Shown here piece by piece: positions 8,609 through 18,112 of a stretch of 64,000 nucleotides of DNA. Made by a program: the position numbers and the translations under genes. Source of the DNA: Sphingomonas paucimobilis NBRC 13935 (GTDB lineage Bacteria > Pseudomonadota > Alphaproteobacteria > Sphingomonadales > Sphingomonadaceae); the NCBI RefSeq assembly GCF_000739895.2, contig NZ_BBJS01000013.1:1-64000 (forward strand), given 5' to 3'. How positions within the stretch are numbered: position 1 is the stretch's first letter; every line of letters begins with the position of its first letter. Below the pieces are notes generated by a model. That model was not told where the DNA came from and made no database searches. It worked only from the letters and a program-made list of their open reading frames with translations.

Positions 8609-8627
8609 ATTGCCGAAAAACGGCAAT
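8609..8627. promoter_or_regulatory. LysR-type operator dyad
   Basis: ATTGCCG, five A's, CGGCAAT is a perfect 7-5-7 inverted repeat between the divergent SDR and LysR genes, 18 bases before the LysR start. It fits the T-N11-A pattern of LysR sites and is the best candidate for autoregulation and control of the SDR gene. Confidence 0.6.
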
Positions 8628-8644
8628 CAGCTATACGAAAATGA

Positions 8645-9535
8645 ATGAGCGAGGAGCCAAGTTGGGACGTCTATCGCAGCTTCGCAGCGGTGCTGTGCGA
8701 AGGATCATTGTCCGGCGCAGCCCGAGCGCTTGGCATGACGCAGCCGAGCATCGCGCGCCATATCGACGCACTGGAGCAGGAGCTGGGCGGCAAACTCTTC
8801 GTCCGCTCGCAGCGGGGGCTGTCACCCACGGATCGTGCCCATGCGCTCCGCCCTCATGCCGAGGCCTTGGTGAATGCGGCCCGGGCGCTGCGCCGTACCG
8901 GCAGCGGCGAGCCGGATCATGTGTCCGGCGTCGTGCGGATCAGTGCGAGCCAGGCGGTCGGCGTCATGCACCTGCCGCCCATCCTCACTGACCTACGTCG
9001 CGCGCATCCCGCACTTACGATCGAACTGGCGCTGTCCGATGAGCCCGACGACCTGCTGCAACGCCGTGCCGATATCGCGGTCCGGATGTTCGAGCCCGCC
9101 CAGCAGGCGCTGGTCGCCCGACAGGTCGGTGCCGTTCGCCTGGGTTTCCATGCTCACCGCGATTATCTGGATCGGCGCGGCATACCGGGCACGCTGGCCG
9201 AGCTGCGCGGGCATGACCTGATCGGTTTCGACACGCAGACCAACTTCATCCGCGCGGCGATGCGGCACTTGCCCGGCATCGATCGATCGATGTTCGCCCT
9301 GCGGGTCGATAGCGACGCGGCGCAGTTTGCGGCGATCCGGGCCGGTTTCGGCATCGGTATCTGCCAGACCGCGATCGCCCGCCGCGATCCGGCGCTGGTT
9401 CGTATCTTGCCCGATGCGCTGGACCTGCCGCTTCCCCTATGGATCGTCATGCATGAGGATTTGCGGCGGATCTCGCGATGCCGGACGGTCTTCGACGCGC
9501 TGGCGGCCGCACTGACCGTCATCGCGGCGGAGTGA
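8645..9535 (+). CDS. LysR-family transcriptional regulator
   Basis: A 296-residue LysR protein. The winged helix-turn-helix is at about residues 8-65 (GSLSGAARALGMTQPSIARHI), followed by the substrate-binding domain. ATG 8645 fits the family start; an overlapping ATG at 8641 is in the wrong frame. It is divergent to the epimerase-like gene and probably controls it through the dyad at 8609-8627. The inducer is unknown. Confidence 0.9.
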   Translation: MSEEPSWDVYRSFAAVLCEGSLSGAARALGMTQPSIARHIDALEQELGGKLFVRSQRGLSPTDRAHALRPHAEALVNAARALRRTGSGEPDHVSGVVRISASQAVGVMHLPPILTDLRRAHPALTIELALSDEPDDLLQRRADIAVRMFEPAQQALVARQVGAVRLGFHAHRDYLDRRGIPGTLAELRGHDLIGFDTQTNFIRAAMRHLPGIDRSMFALRVDSDAAQFAAIRAGFGIGICQTAIARRDPALVRILPDALDLPLPLWIVMHEDLRRISRCRTVFDALAAALTVIAAE

Positions 9536-9571
9536 TGGTTCGGCGGCTTTCCGAGCAGCGGAAAGATCGGT

Positions 9572-9594
9572 GCGGGAAGGCGATGCCCTCCCGC
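9572..9594. terminator. Hairpin between convergent LysR and TonB receptor genes
   Basis: GCGGGAAGG and CCCTCCCGC pair over a 5-base loop with one wobble, in the 77-base gap between the two convergent genes. No strong T-run follows on either strand. Confidence 0.4.
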
Positions 9595-9612
9595 CCCGAC
9601 ATGGTTCAGCCC

Positions 9613-12444
9613 TTAAAAGGAGAAGCGGACGCCCGCGTCATAGCGAGGCCCGAAATTCTGGTAGCGTAGCAATTGGTTGTCGAAGCGCCCGGTCGCGAAA
9701 TATTTCGCGTTGAACAGGTTGGTCCCCTCGACGAAGACCTGGGCAAAGGGTGTGACGTTCACCGCCACGCTGCCGTCGAACTGGCCGTAATCGCGCACGA
9801 ACACCGGCTCGTTACCCGGACCGCCCGCGAGCTGCTGAAGGAAGCGTTCGCGCCGGTTATAGGCGATACGCGCCGACACGCCGAATTTTTCGTAGAACAG
9901 GGTGGCGTTCTGCGAATTGCCGATACCCTCTGCCGCGAAGGACTGGCCGACCTGGCTCACGTCGAATTCGCGGTTGGTGGTCACGAAGGTCGCATTGGCC
10001 TGCACACCGAAACCGCTCAGCACGCCCGGCAGCCAGTCGAACGTATGCACCACGTTCAGTTCGAGCCCCTTGATCTTCAGCGACTCCGCGTTGCGCGGGC
10101 GTCGGACGCTGAACTTGGCGGTGTTGGGGCCGACGATCAGCCCGCCGACCGGCAGGTTGCCGGCATTGGCGATGGTGAACAATTCCTCGCCAAAGGTCTG
10201 GACGATGAAGTCGTTGACCGTCTTATGGAACACCGCCGCCGACAGGGTCGTGGTCGGCGTCGGATACCATTCGAGCGACAGGTCGAAATTGGTCGCGCGA
10301 TAGGGCTTCAGCTCGGGATTGCCGCCGCTGGCGGTCAGCGTGGCGGGGCGCAGCGTCCCGATGTCCAGGCTGGGCGCCAAGTCGCCGATCGCTGGCCGCG
10401 TCAGCGTCTTGTACGCCGCAAAGCGCGCCTGGAGCTTGGGCGTGAAGTTCAGCTTGGCGTTCAGGTTGGGCAGGAAGTTGCTGTAGGAAGAACGCCGGTT
10501 GACCGATACCGCCGCCCGGTTGTTGGCGAAGACGCCGGTATAGGTCGTCGGATCGCCTGGCACCGGCAGCAGGTCGGTCAACTGCAATTGCTGTCCGGCG
10601 GAGACTAGTTCGGTATATTCATACCGCCCGCCGACATTGATGAACCAGGGGAGCCCGGCGACCGTCCCCTCCAGATCGACATCCGCATAGCTGGCGAACA
10701 CCTTTTCGCGCACGCGGGCCGAGGGTTGCTCGGTCACCGCATAGCCATTGGTGCGCGCGAAGATCGCCGCCGTCGTGCCCACTGGCTGGCCCCGGGCACG
10801 ATCGAGCGCGGCCGTCGCCGCCGCGCTGGTCAGGAAGTTGAAATAGGCCTGGGGATCATAGGTCAGGAAGGTGGTCGGCACGCTGCCGCCCTTCTGTCCC
10901 AGTGCTCCGATGGTGAAGGGCGAGAGCAGCGACGGATCGGCGAGCGTCGGATAGCCGCAATAGAGGCAGCCGATATTAGGATCGGACGAGAAGGGGACGT
11001 TGCGCTTGTCGCGCGAGGTGCCGGTCACGCCGAAGCGGAGCGCCGAGACGATGTCCCAGCCCGGTTTCCATTCGGTGTTCCAGCGATATTCCTGGACCTT
11101 CTCGGTCACGTCATTGCCGGTACGCCCGGCGATATGGGTACGACCCAGCGCCGGGTTGGTCAGCACGCCGCCGGCATAGCCCGAGGTGGAGGGAATGCCG
11201 TTTCCTTCGGCCGCGTTGAACGAATATTGGGTCGGCACGCCGATAACGGTGAAATAGGATTTGCCGCCGCCCGCATTCTTGGCCTGCGAATAGGTGGCGT
11301 CAAAGACCATGCGCACCGTCTCGGTCGGGCGCCATTCGGCATTGAACCCGGCCTCATAGGTCGTCGTCTCGCGCACCCCGCCCGAGGCGATGAAGTCGGC
11401 ATTGCCATTGGTGGTCAGCGAGGTGACGGTGCGGTTGGAATCGATCCCGGCGGCGGTGTAGCTGGTCGGCTCGAACCAACTGCCCAAACCCCGCGTCGTC
11501 GTGTCGCTTTTGAACCGGTTGTACAGGCCGTCGACAGTGAAGGTCAGCTCGTCGGTCGGGGCATATTGCGCGACTAGCGTGGCGCCCAGGCGGGTCCGCG
11601 CGTCGCGCGTCTCGTTCACGTCCTGGTTTCGCGGGGCATAGACATTGGTATAGAGCGGCGCGCTGTTCGGGCCGACCGAGGTGCCGGGAATATAGCCGTC
11701 GGTGTTGATCGCACGGATCGAGGCGATGCGCTTCTGGTACGAGATCGAGGCGAGCAACCCCAGCCTGCCATCGGCGAAGGTGTCGCTGAGCAGCCCGAAG
11801 AGCTGCGGCGTCACCTTCTTGCTGTTGCCCTCATACAGCGCCTTGCCGGTGAAGACGCCCTTGAACTCCTTGAGCGCCAGCGGACGCGGCGTCTGGACGT
11901 TGATCGTCGCGCCGATACCGCCGCCCTGAAGCGAGGCCTGCGAGCTCTTATAGACCTGCGCGCCGCTGATCAGTTCGGCCGGGATCAGGTCGAAGGAGAA
12001 AGCGCGATTGTAATTGTCCGACGCGAAGCTGCGGCCGTTGAACAACACGGTGTTGAAGGCGGGGCCGAGGCCGCGCACGCTGACCGACTGGCCTTCGCCA
12101 TTGCTGCGGTCGATCGCGACGCCGGGAATGCGTTGCAGCGACTCGGCGACATTGGCGTCGGGAAATTTCCCGAGATCCTCGGACGAGATGGCGTCGAGAA
12201 TGCCGGCCGCATCGCGCTTTACGGCGGCGGCCGATTCGATGCTGCGGCGGATGCCGGTGACGACGATATCGGCGGAGGTGCCGTCCGCCTCGGTCTGGCT
12301 GGGGAGAGTAGCAGTCTGATCGGCGGGCGGTGTCTGGGTCTGCGCCAAGGCCGGTGTGGCGGCGATAAGTGCGACAAGTGCACTGGACAGGCCACCCACG
12401 ACACGCATGCGATGACGCTTTTTGATTGCAGCAGCTTGGATCAT
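9613..12444 (-). CDS. TonB-dependent receptor (Xanthomonas/Caulobacter type)
   Basis: A 943-residue outer-membrane receptor. The signal peptide covers about residues 1-35 (ending ATPALAQ), followed by a TonB-box-like DIVVTG and a plug domain (SSEDLGKFPDANVAESLQ, RIPGVAIDR, VRGLGP) and a 22-strand barrel ending in aromatic F-S-F. The plug motif set is that of the TonB receptor family expanded in Xanthomonas, Caulobacter and sphingomonads. A strong ribosome binding site (GGGGAGAG) precedes ATG 12444. It is divergent from a tryptophan-halogenase/SapC operon, the standard partner genes of this receptor class. The substrate is unknown; carbohydrates or aromatic compounds are usual for the class. 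Confidence 0.95.
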   Translation of the reverse strand: MIQAAAIKKRHRMRVVGGLSSALVALIAATPALAQTQTPPADQTATLPSQTEADGTSADIVVTGIRRSIESAAAVKRDAAGILDAISSEDLGKFPDANVAESLQRIPGVAIDRSNGEGQSVSVRGLGPAFNTVLFNGRSFASDNYNRAFSFDLIPAELISGAQVYKSSQASLQGGGIGATINVQTPRPLALKEFKGVFTGKALYEGNSKKVTPQLFGLLSDTFADGRLGLLASISYQKRIASIRAINTDGYIPGTSVGPNSAPLYTNVYAPRNQDVNETRDARTRLGATLVAQYAPTDELTFTVDGLYNRFKSDTTTRGLGSWFEPTSYTAAGIDSNRTVTSLTTNGNADFIASGGVRETTTYEAGFNAEWRPTETVRMVFDATYSQAKNAGGGKSYFTVIGVPTQYSFNAAEGNGIPSTSGYAGGVLTNPALGRTHIAGRTGNDVTEKVQEYRWNTEWKPGWDIVSALRFGVTGTSRDKRNVPFSSDPNIGCLYCGYPTLADPSLLSPFTIGALGQKGGSVPTTFLTYDPQAYFNFLTSAAATAALDRARGQPVGTTAAIFARTNGYAVTEQPSARVREKVFASYADVDLEGTVAGLPWFINVGGRYEYTELVSAGQQLQLTDLLPVPGDPTTYTGVFANNRAAVSVNRRSSYSNFLPNLNAKLNFTPKLQARFAAYKTLTRPAIGDLAPSLDIGTLRPATLTASGGNPELKPYRATNFDLSLEWYPTPTTTLSAAVFHKTVNDFIVQTFGEELFTIANAGNLPVGGLIVGPNTAKFSVRRPRNAESLKIKGLELNVVHTFDWLPGVLSGFGVQANATFVTTNREFDVSQVGQSFAAEGIGNSQNATLFYEKFGVSARIAYNRRERFLQQLAGGPGNEPVFVRDYGQFDGSVAVNVTPFAQVFVEGTNLFNAKYFATGRFDNQLLRYQNFGPRYDAGVRFSF

Positions 12445-12481
12445 ATCTCTCCCCTAATCACATGTCCCGCAGCCGCTTCTC

Positions 12482-12530
12482 TTGAACGACTTGCTGGGCC
12501 AAGCTTATGCGCTATGTCAGACAAGTTCAA
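12482..12530. promoter_or_regulatory. Divergent promoter region with dyads
   Basis: The 137 bases between the TonB receptor and the halogenase contain TTGAAC (12482-12487) paired with GTTCAA (12525-12530), and a short perfect dyad TGTCAGACA at 12515-12523. These are candidate sites for joint control of the two divergent units; no local regulator is seen. Confidence 0.3.
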
Positions 12531-12581
12531 TTGTAATCGCCGCGAATGGCATACGATGGACGCTGGGAGGGGGAGAGGCGG

Positions 12582-14150
12582 ATGACGGAGCGGGCGGAAC
12601 AGGGCGACGGTTCGGTGCGGCACGTCGTGGTGGTGGGCGGCGGCTCGGCGGGCTGGATCGCGGCCTGTCGCTTGGCCGCCCGCGTGCGACGGACGGGGGA
12701 CGCCGTTCGCGTCACGCTGGTCGAATCCCGGACCGTGCCGACGGTCGGCGTGGGCGAGGGGACCTGGCCGACGATGCGCAACACGCTCGCCAAGGTCGGG
12801 ATCACCGAAAGCGATTTCATCCGGTCATGCGACGCCGCGTTCAAACAGGGCGCGCGCTTTGTCGGCTGGACCGATGGAACGCCGCAGGATGGCTATTACC
12901 ATCCACTCAACCCCCCGGCCGGCGCGACCGAGATCGATATGGCGCCGCACTGGCAGCATCGGCCGGAGGGCGACGCGGCGGTCTTTGCGGACTGGGTCGA
13001 TTATCAGGCGATGCTCTGCGACGCGGGGCTTGCCCCGAAGACGATCGTGATGCCCGAATATGCGGGCCATGCGAACTATGCCTATCATCTGGATGCCGGC
13101 CAGTTCGCGACGATGCTGCGCGACCATGGCGTGGATGTGCTGGGGGTCGAGCATGTGGTGGGGGATGTGGTGTGCCCGCATATGACCGGACATGGCGACA
13201 TCGCGCAGTTGGAACTGGCCGATGGCCGGCTGATCCCCGGCGATCTGTTCGTCGACTGCACGGGCTTTGCCGCCTTGCTGATCGGTGGCGTGTACGATGT
13301 ACCGTTCCGTCGCTGTGGCGAGACCCTGTTCGCCGACCGGGCCATGGCGCTTCAAGTGCCCTATGACGACGAGGACGCGCCTATCACTTGCCACACCGTG
13401 TCGACCGCGCAGAAAGCGGGGTGGATCTGGGACATCGGCCTGTGGAGCCGGCGCGGCGTCGGGCATGTCTATAGCAGCGCGCATATCAGCGATGACGCGG
13501 CGGAAGCGGCGCTGCGTGATTATGTCGGGCCCCGTGCGGCCGACCTGAATGTCCGACGCATCACGATCGATGCCGGCCATCGCGAGCGTTTTTGGCAGAA
13601 TAACTGCGTCGCGGTCGGCCTGTCCGCCGGGTTCATCGAGCCGCTGGAGGCATCCGCGCTGATGCTCATCGAGGCGTCGATGGACGCGATTGCCGATCGC
13701 CTGCCGCGTACCCGATCCGCGATGGACGTCATGGCGCGCCAGTTCAATGCGACCTTCACCCATCACTGGATGCGGATCATCGAGTTTCTGAAGCTGCATT
13801 ATGTGCTGACCCGGCGCACCGACAGCGACTTCTGGCGGGACAATGTTGCGGCCGCCTCGATCCCCGACGGGCTGGCCGAGCGGCTGGAGCTGTGGCGGCA
13901 TCATTCGCCCGCTCCCCAGGATTTCGAGCATGCGCGCGAGGTCTTTTCCTGGCCCAGCTATCAATATGTCCTCCACGGCATGGGCTTTGACGGCGCCTGT
14001 CCGCCGATCGACCCGGCCGCACCAGAAGCGGTTCTCGCGCAGCGTTTCGCCGCGCGGACGGCGCGCGCCAAGGACGAACTGCGGGACCGTGCGCCGCGTC
14101 ACCGCGACCTGTTGCGCGCGATCCGCGAACATGGTCTGCAACGGGTATGA
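12582..14150 (+). CDS. Flavin-dependent tryptophan halogenase-family protein
   Basis: A 522-residue protein with GGGSAGW (residues 19-25) for FAD binding. A lysine at residue 88 in AAFKQGARF aligns with the catalytic lysine of PrnA. The flavin-halogenase motif GWIWDI is at 280-285, and FIEPLEASA is conserved near residue 353. ATG 12582 follows a purine-rich ribosome binding site; the earlier ATG at 12546 has none. These halogenase paralogues beside TonB receptors and SapC are common in sphingomonads. Their substrate is not known and they may halogenate or oxidise the imported ligand rather than free tryptophan. It overlaps sapC by four bases. Confidence 0.9.
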   Translation: MTERAEQGDGSVRHVVVVGGGSAGWIAACRLAARVRRTGDAVRVTLVESRTVPTVGVGEGTWPTMRNTLAKVGITESDFIRSCDAAFKQGARFVGWTDGTPQDGYYHPLNPPAGATEIDMAPHWQHRPEGDAAVFADWVDYQAMLCDAGLAPKTIVMPEYAGHANYAYHLDAGQFATMLRDHGVDVLGVEHVVGDVVCPHMTGHGDIAQLELADGRLIPGDLFVDCTGFAALLIGGVYDVPFRRCGETLFADRAMALQVPYDDEDAPITCHTVSTAQKAGWIWDIGLWSRRGVGHVYSSAHISDDAAEAALRDYVGPRAADLNVRRITIDAGHRERFWQNNCVAVGLSAGFIEPLEASALMLIEASMDAIADRLPRTRSAMDVMARQFNATFTHHWMRIIEFLKLHYVLTRRTDSDFWRDNVAAASIPDGLAERLELWRHHSPAPQDFEHAREVFSWPSYQYVLHGMGFDGACPPIDPAAPEAVLAQRFAARTARAKDELRDRAPRHRDLLRAIREHGLQRV

Positions 14151-14857
14151 CCGGCATCACTCCGCTTTCCCCAGCCGCGCATGGCGCGCTGCGCTATAAT
14201 CGTCATGCGGCGGGTGCAACGCGCCGGATCATCCGCATCGGCCTATCCGAGATCGCCTTTGCCGCCGCCGACATGCCGCTGTGCCTGGCCAAGGATGGGC
14301 AGACCGGGCGGTTCAACCTGGTTGCGCTGATGAGCCTCATCGAACCGGCCAATCTTTTCGTCTTCGCCGGCGGGTTTCAGGCGACCTATGTCCCTCGCGC
14401 GGCGCTGCTCGGCGGCTTCCGGCTGGCTGCCGACGGGGCCGGGGGGCTGGCGATCGATCCTGCGGACCCGACCCTGGGGCAGGAGGGGGAAGCCCTGTTC
14501 GAGGGGGATCGTCCGGCGCCGATCGTGGCGGATATCGCCCGCGCGCTGGGTCAGGTGGTGGCCGATGTCACGGCGGTGCAATCATTGGTCGATGCCTGGG
14601 CGGCGCATCACCTGATCCGCCCCTTGGCGGTGTCGCTGAACAAGGCGGATGGGTCGGATCATGACCTAGCCGGGCTCTACACGATCGACGAAGTGGCGAT
14701 GCAGGGCTTGCCCGACGCCGAATTGCTGGCGCTCCACCGAGCCGATCGCCTGGCGCCGGCCGCCGTGCTGACCGCTTCGCTGGCTCAGGTCGAGCGGCTG
14801 CGGCAGCTCCACAATGCCCGGTTTACGCCGGCCATCACCGCCTGTTCGCTCGATTGA
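14147..14857 (+). CDS. SapC-family protein
   Basis: A 236-residue SapC-like protein (named after a Campylobacter surface-layer locus). Typical features are a LSEIAFAAADMPLCLAK strand near residues 35-50, a central LMSLIEPANLFV segment and a C-terminal GLYTIDE motif. It starts within the halogenase stop codon (ATGA), so the two are translationally coupled. Its partnership with TonB receptor and halogenase is a recurrent sphingomonad/Caulobacter arrangement; the biochemical role is unknown. Confidence 0.85.
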   Translation: MTGITPLSPAAHGALRYNRHAAGATRRIIRIGLSEIAFAAADMPLCLAKDGQTGRFNLVALMSLIEPANLFVFAGGFQATYVPRAALLGGFRLAADGAGGLAIDPADPTLGQEGEALFEGDRPAPIVADIARALGQVVADVTAVQSLVDAWAAHHLIRPLAVSLNKADGSDHDLAGLYTIDEVAMQGLPDAELLALHRADRLAPAAVLTASLAQVERLRQLHNARFTPAITACSLD

Positions 14858-14872
14858 GAGGCCGTAGGACGT

Positions 14873-15412
14873 TCAGCGGAAGGCCAGCCAGCCGATCAGT
14901 CCGAACAGGCCCAGTGCACACCATCCGCCATCGGTGCGGATCAGATAGACGGTTCCCATGATCCCGACCGTCGCCATGGCGGCGAGCATCGGCTGGCCCT
15001 GTGCCACGCGGCCGAGCAGAATCAGGCCGCCGAGCAGATTGGCGACCGCATTGGTCGCGATCCAGAGATAGGACAGGATCGGCCCGATCGATCCCCAGAG
15101 CGGAAATTTGATCGTCGCGAACCCTCGCATCCGACTGGGGAACAGGTCCGCCGCCAGATGCAGCCCGATACCGAAGCCCAAACCAGCGGCAACCGGCCAT
15201 GTCCGCGGGTCGAGCGTGGCGACGAACAGCGGCAGGATGCTGTGAAGTAAGGCGCTGCGATGGCGAAGGCGCAGCGGCGTATCGAGATCGGGCAGCAAGG
15301 TCCCGGCGATCGCCGCCACCACGACGGTGGCCGCGACGATCCATGACGCACCGTCGCCAGTGAACGCCATCACGACCGCCAATAACAGAAATAGTAACGC
15401 CGCCACCGCCAT
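14873..15412 (-). CDS. Inner-membrane YdjM/DUF457-like protein
   Basis: A 179-residue polytopic protein with about five hydrophobic segments. It carries the LLPDLDTPLRLRHRSALLHS and GIGLHLAADLFP motifs, whose D, H and HxxxD residues are the proposed metal site of the DUF457 (YdjM-like) membrane hydrolase group. The frame is closed by a stop just upstream, so ATG 15412 is the first start. It is convergent with sapC (15-base gap) and divergent from the next TonB receptor. Enzyme activity is predicted for the family but not shown. Confidence 0.7.
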   Translation of the reverse strand: MAVAALLFLLLAVVMAFTGDGASWIVAATVVVAAIAGTLLPDLDTPLRLRHRSALLHSILPLFVATLDPRTWPVAAGLGFGIGLHLAADLFPSRMRGFATIKFPLWGSIGPILSYLWIATNAVANLLGGLILLGRVAQGQPMLAAMATVGIMGTVYLIRTDGGWCALGLFGLIGWLAFR

Positions 15413-15454
15413 GACCTATGCATGGCGTACTCCTTTTGTCCATCATTTCGCGCG

Positions 15455-15477
15455 AGTGGAAATGCGGAGATTCCACT
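15455..15477. promoter_or_regulatory. Dyad upstream of the second TonB receptor
   Basis: AGTGGAA, nine bases, TTCCACT is a perfect inverted repeat about 190 bases before the receptor start and close to the divergent YdjM-like gene; a candidate operator. Confidence 0.4.
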
Positions 15478-15586
15478 TTTCTTGTTGGCGATAAGCCCTT
15501 GGAATCCGGCCATGCCATTTCGCGGCTATCGGATCGTGGCCGGCCCGTTTCCCCAATTCCGCCTATGCCCGAGCACAGATTTTCTC

Positions 15587-15621
15587 ATCCCTATCAGGGA
15601 CCTGGCTGTGCCTATAGGGAT
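15587..15621 (+). promoter_or_regulatory. Inverted repeat in the leader of the second TonB receptor
   Basis: ATCCCTAT and ATAGGGAT form perfect 8-base arms around a 19-base loop, about 40 bases before the GTG start. The left arm also nests in a smaller TCCCT-N3-AGGGA dyad. It may be an operator or an mRNA hairpin; it does not match a cobalamin or other riboswitch I know. Confidence 0.35.
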
Positions 15622-15660
15622 CGTCCGGGTCACACCGGGCAACACAGGGAGATTGCAAGG

Positions 15661-18105
15661 GTGCATCAGCTTCGCACGGCCGCTTTGACCGGCACCATCC
15701 TCGCCGCATTGATCGGCTCGCCGGCTTTCGCGCAGAGCACGACGCCGGCATCGGGCACGCAGGCGAGCGAACCGGCCGAGGCCGCCCCCACCGGCGCCGA
15801 TGTCGCGACCCCCGCCGACCAGCAGAATGACGTGATCGTCACCGGCACCCGTGTCGAGGGGCGCACGCGGCTGGACAGCATTTCGCCGGTCGATGTGCTG
15901 AGTGGCGCCAGCCTTCAGCGCCAAGGGACGACCGAGCTGGGGGCCGCACTGGCGACCGTCGCACCGTCGATCGATTTCCCGCGTCCGTCCGCCAATGACG
16001 GGACGGACTCGATCCGCCCCGCGACGCTACGCGGCCTGTCGCCCGACCAAACGCTGGTGCTGATCAACGGCATTCGTGGCCACACCTCGGCGCTGCTGAA
16101 CACCAATGGCACGGTGGGGCGCGGTTCGGCGGCGGTCGATCTCAATACCATTCCGACGGTCGCACTCGACCGCATCGAGGTGCTGCGCGACGGCGCTTCG
16201 GCACAATATGGCTCCGATGCGATCGCGGGCGTCGTGAACCTCCGTTTGCGCAAGGCAAGGTCGGGCGGCGGCGCTCAGGTCAATTACGGTTTCTACGATA
16301 CCCAGGTCGATACGGCGCGCGGTAACCGTCACGTCACCGGCGAGCATGCGGTGACCGCGTCGCTGTGGCAGGGCTTCGGCTTCGGCGACGACGGCTATGT
16401 CACCGTGTCGGGCGAATATCTGAATCGCCAGCCGACCAACCGCGCCGATTTCGATCCGCGCGTCACCCCGACCCGCATCACCGGCCGCTATGGCGACCCG
16501 GAAGTCGAACAATATACCGGGTTCATCAACGCCGGCACCTCGCTGACCGATAATTGGAGCCTCTATGGCTTTGTCGGCTATCAGGACCGTGACTCGCGCG
16601 GTGCGGCCTTCCCGCGTCTGGCCAGCGCCGCCACGCGGCTGGCCGGTTATCCCGATGGCTTCCTGCCGATCATCAACACCAAGTCGCAGGATCTGAACTC
16701 GGCCGCCGGCATCAAGGGCAATGTCGCCGGGTTCGATGTCGATCTGTCGTTCAGCTATGGCCGCAACAAGATCACGTTCCGCACGCTGAACTCCGCCAAC
16801 TATGCCTATGGTGCGGCGACGCCGCGCAACTTCAATGACGGCGCGCTGATCTACGACCAGTATGTCGCCGGCTTGGACGTTACGCGGCAGTTCGATGTCT
16901 TCCAGTCGCTGAACCTGGCCTTCGGCATCGAAGGGCGGCGCGAGGGGTATCGGATCATCGCGGGCGAGCGCGCTTCCTACGACTATCCCGAGACCGGCGC
17001 GGTGGCTGGCGCATCGCCGGGCGCTCAAGGCTTTGGCGGCTTCTCGCCCCGCAACGAGACCAAGCGCAGCCGGCGCAACGGCAGCGCCTATCTCGATCTG
17101 GAGGCGCAACTGACCGACAAGTTCCTCGTCGGTCTGGCGGGCCGGTTCGAGGATTATTCGGATTTCGGCAGCACCGCCAATGGCAAGATTTCGGCACGCT
17201 ATGACGTGGTCGACTGGCTCGCCTTCCGCGCCACCGCCTCGACCGGTTTCCGCGCGCCGTCGCTGCAGCAGCAATATTTCACGCAGATCGCCTCGGTTGT
17301 CACCAATGGCGTGCCGATCTTGACCGGCACCTTCCCCTCGGTGTCGTCGGTCGGCGCCTCGCTGGGTGGCCTGCCGCTCGAGCCGGAAAAGTCGACCAAC
17401 CTCTCGATCGGCACCGTGGTGCGGGCAGGGGGCTTCGACCTGACCGTGGACGCCTATCAGATCCGGCTGCGCAACCAGCTCGGCCTGTCGGAGAATATCC
17501 AGGCGACCTTCAGCCCGCAGGTCGCGGCCCTGCTGGCGCCGTTCAACGTGTCGGCCGCGCGCTTCTTCATCAATGGGCTGGCTTCGACCACGCGGGGCAT
17601 CGATGCGGTGGCGCATTATCGCTGGCGCACGACGGGGGCGGGGACCTTCGACTTCACGGTCGCGGGCAACATCAACGATGTCGATGTGACGCGCGTGCCG
17701 ACCTCGACGGCGGTGCTCAATCCCGCCCCGACGCTGTTCGCGCGCAGCCGTATCCTGACGCTGGAGCAGGGGACGCCGCGCGAGAAGGTGACGGGCACGA
17801 TCGACTGGTCGCTCGACCGGCTGGGCGCGCTGGCGCGAGTGACCTACTATGGCAATGTCATCCAGCCGGGGACGACGTCCGCCGCCGACGTGCCGACCGG
17901 GCGCCGCGCGATCACCGATATCGAACTGCGCTATACCGCCGATCGCGGTGTGCAGCTGGGGCTGGGCGTCAGCAATCTGTTCGATGTCTATCCGCAGCAG
18001 CAGATCGCGGCCAACAATTCGACCGGCGTGCTGGGCTTCCCCTATTACTCGCCGTTCGGCTTCAACGGCCGCTATCTCTACGCCCGCGCCGGGGTGAACT
18101 GGTAA
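15661..18105 (+). CDS. TonB-dependent receptor
   Basis: An 814-residue receptor beginning with a signal peptide (to about residue 25, ending SPAFAQ). It then has a DVIVTGTR TonB box, a plug with IRPATLRGLSPDQTLVLING and VLRDGASAQYGSDAIAGVVN, and a long barrel ending in W. I start it at GTG 15661, preceded by an AGGGAG site. The frame is open for another 81 codons upstream, but those encode no signal peptide and overlap the promoter dyads. The plug resembles receptors for sugars or aromatic ligands; the substrate is not recognisable. No catabolic gene is adjacent. Confidence 0.9.
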   Translation: MHQLRTAALTGTILAALIGSPAFAQSTTPASGTQASEPAEAAPTGADVATPADQQNDVIVTGTRVEGRTRLDSISPVDVLSGASLQRQGTTELGAALATVAPSIDFPRPSANDGTDSIRPATLRGLSPDQTLVLINGIRGHTSALLNTNGTVGRGSAAVDLNTIPTVALDRIEVLRDGASAQYGSDAIAGVVNLRLRKARSGGGAQVNYGFYDTQVDTARGNRHVTGEHAVTASLWQGFGFGDDGYVTVSGEYLNRQPTNRADFDPRVTPTRITGRYGDPEVEQYTGFINAGTSLTDNWSLYGFVGYQDRDSRGAAFPRLASAATRLAGYPDGFLPIINTKSQDLNSAAGIKGNVAGFDVDLSFSYGRNKITFRTLNSANYAYGAATPRNFNDGALIYDQYVAGLDVTRQFDVFQSLNLAFGIEGRREGYRIIAGERASYDYPETGAVAGASPGAQGFGGFSPRNETKRSRRNGSAYLDLEAQLTDKFLVGLAGRFEDYSDFGSTANGKISARYDVVDWLAFRATASTGFRAPSLQQQYFTQIASVVTNGVPILTGTFPSVSSVGASLGGLPLEPEKSTNLSIGTVVRAGGFDLTVDAYQIRLRNQLGLSENIQATFSPQVAALLAPFNVSAARFFINGLASTTRGIDAVAHYRWRTTGAGTFDFTVAGNINDVDVTRVPTSTAVLNPAPTLFARSRILTLEQGTPREKVTGTIDWSLDRLGALARVTYYGNVIQPGTTSAADVPTGRRAITDIELRYTADRGVQLGLGVSNLFDVYPQQQIAANNSTGVLGFPYYSPFGFNGRYLYARAGVNW

Positions 18106-18112
18106 GGCGATC

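Noticed and set aside
15418..15660. 81-codon N-terminal extension of the second TonB receptor
   Set aside because: No signal peptide at its start and it crosses two dyads; the GTG at 15661 has a ribosome binding site and begins a proper signal peptide.
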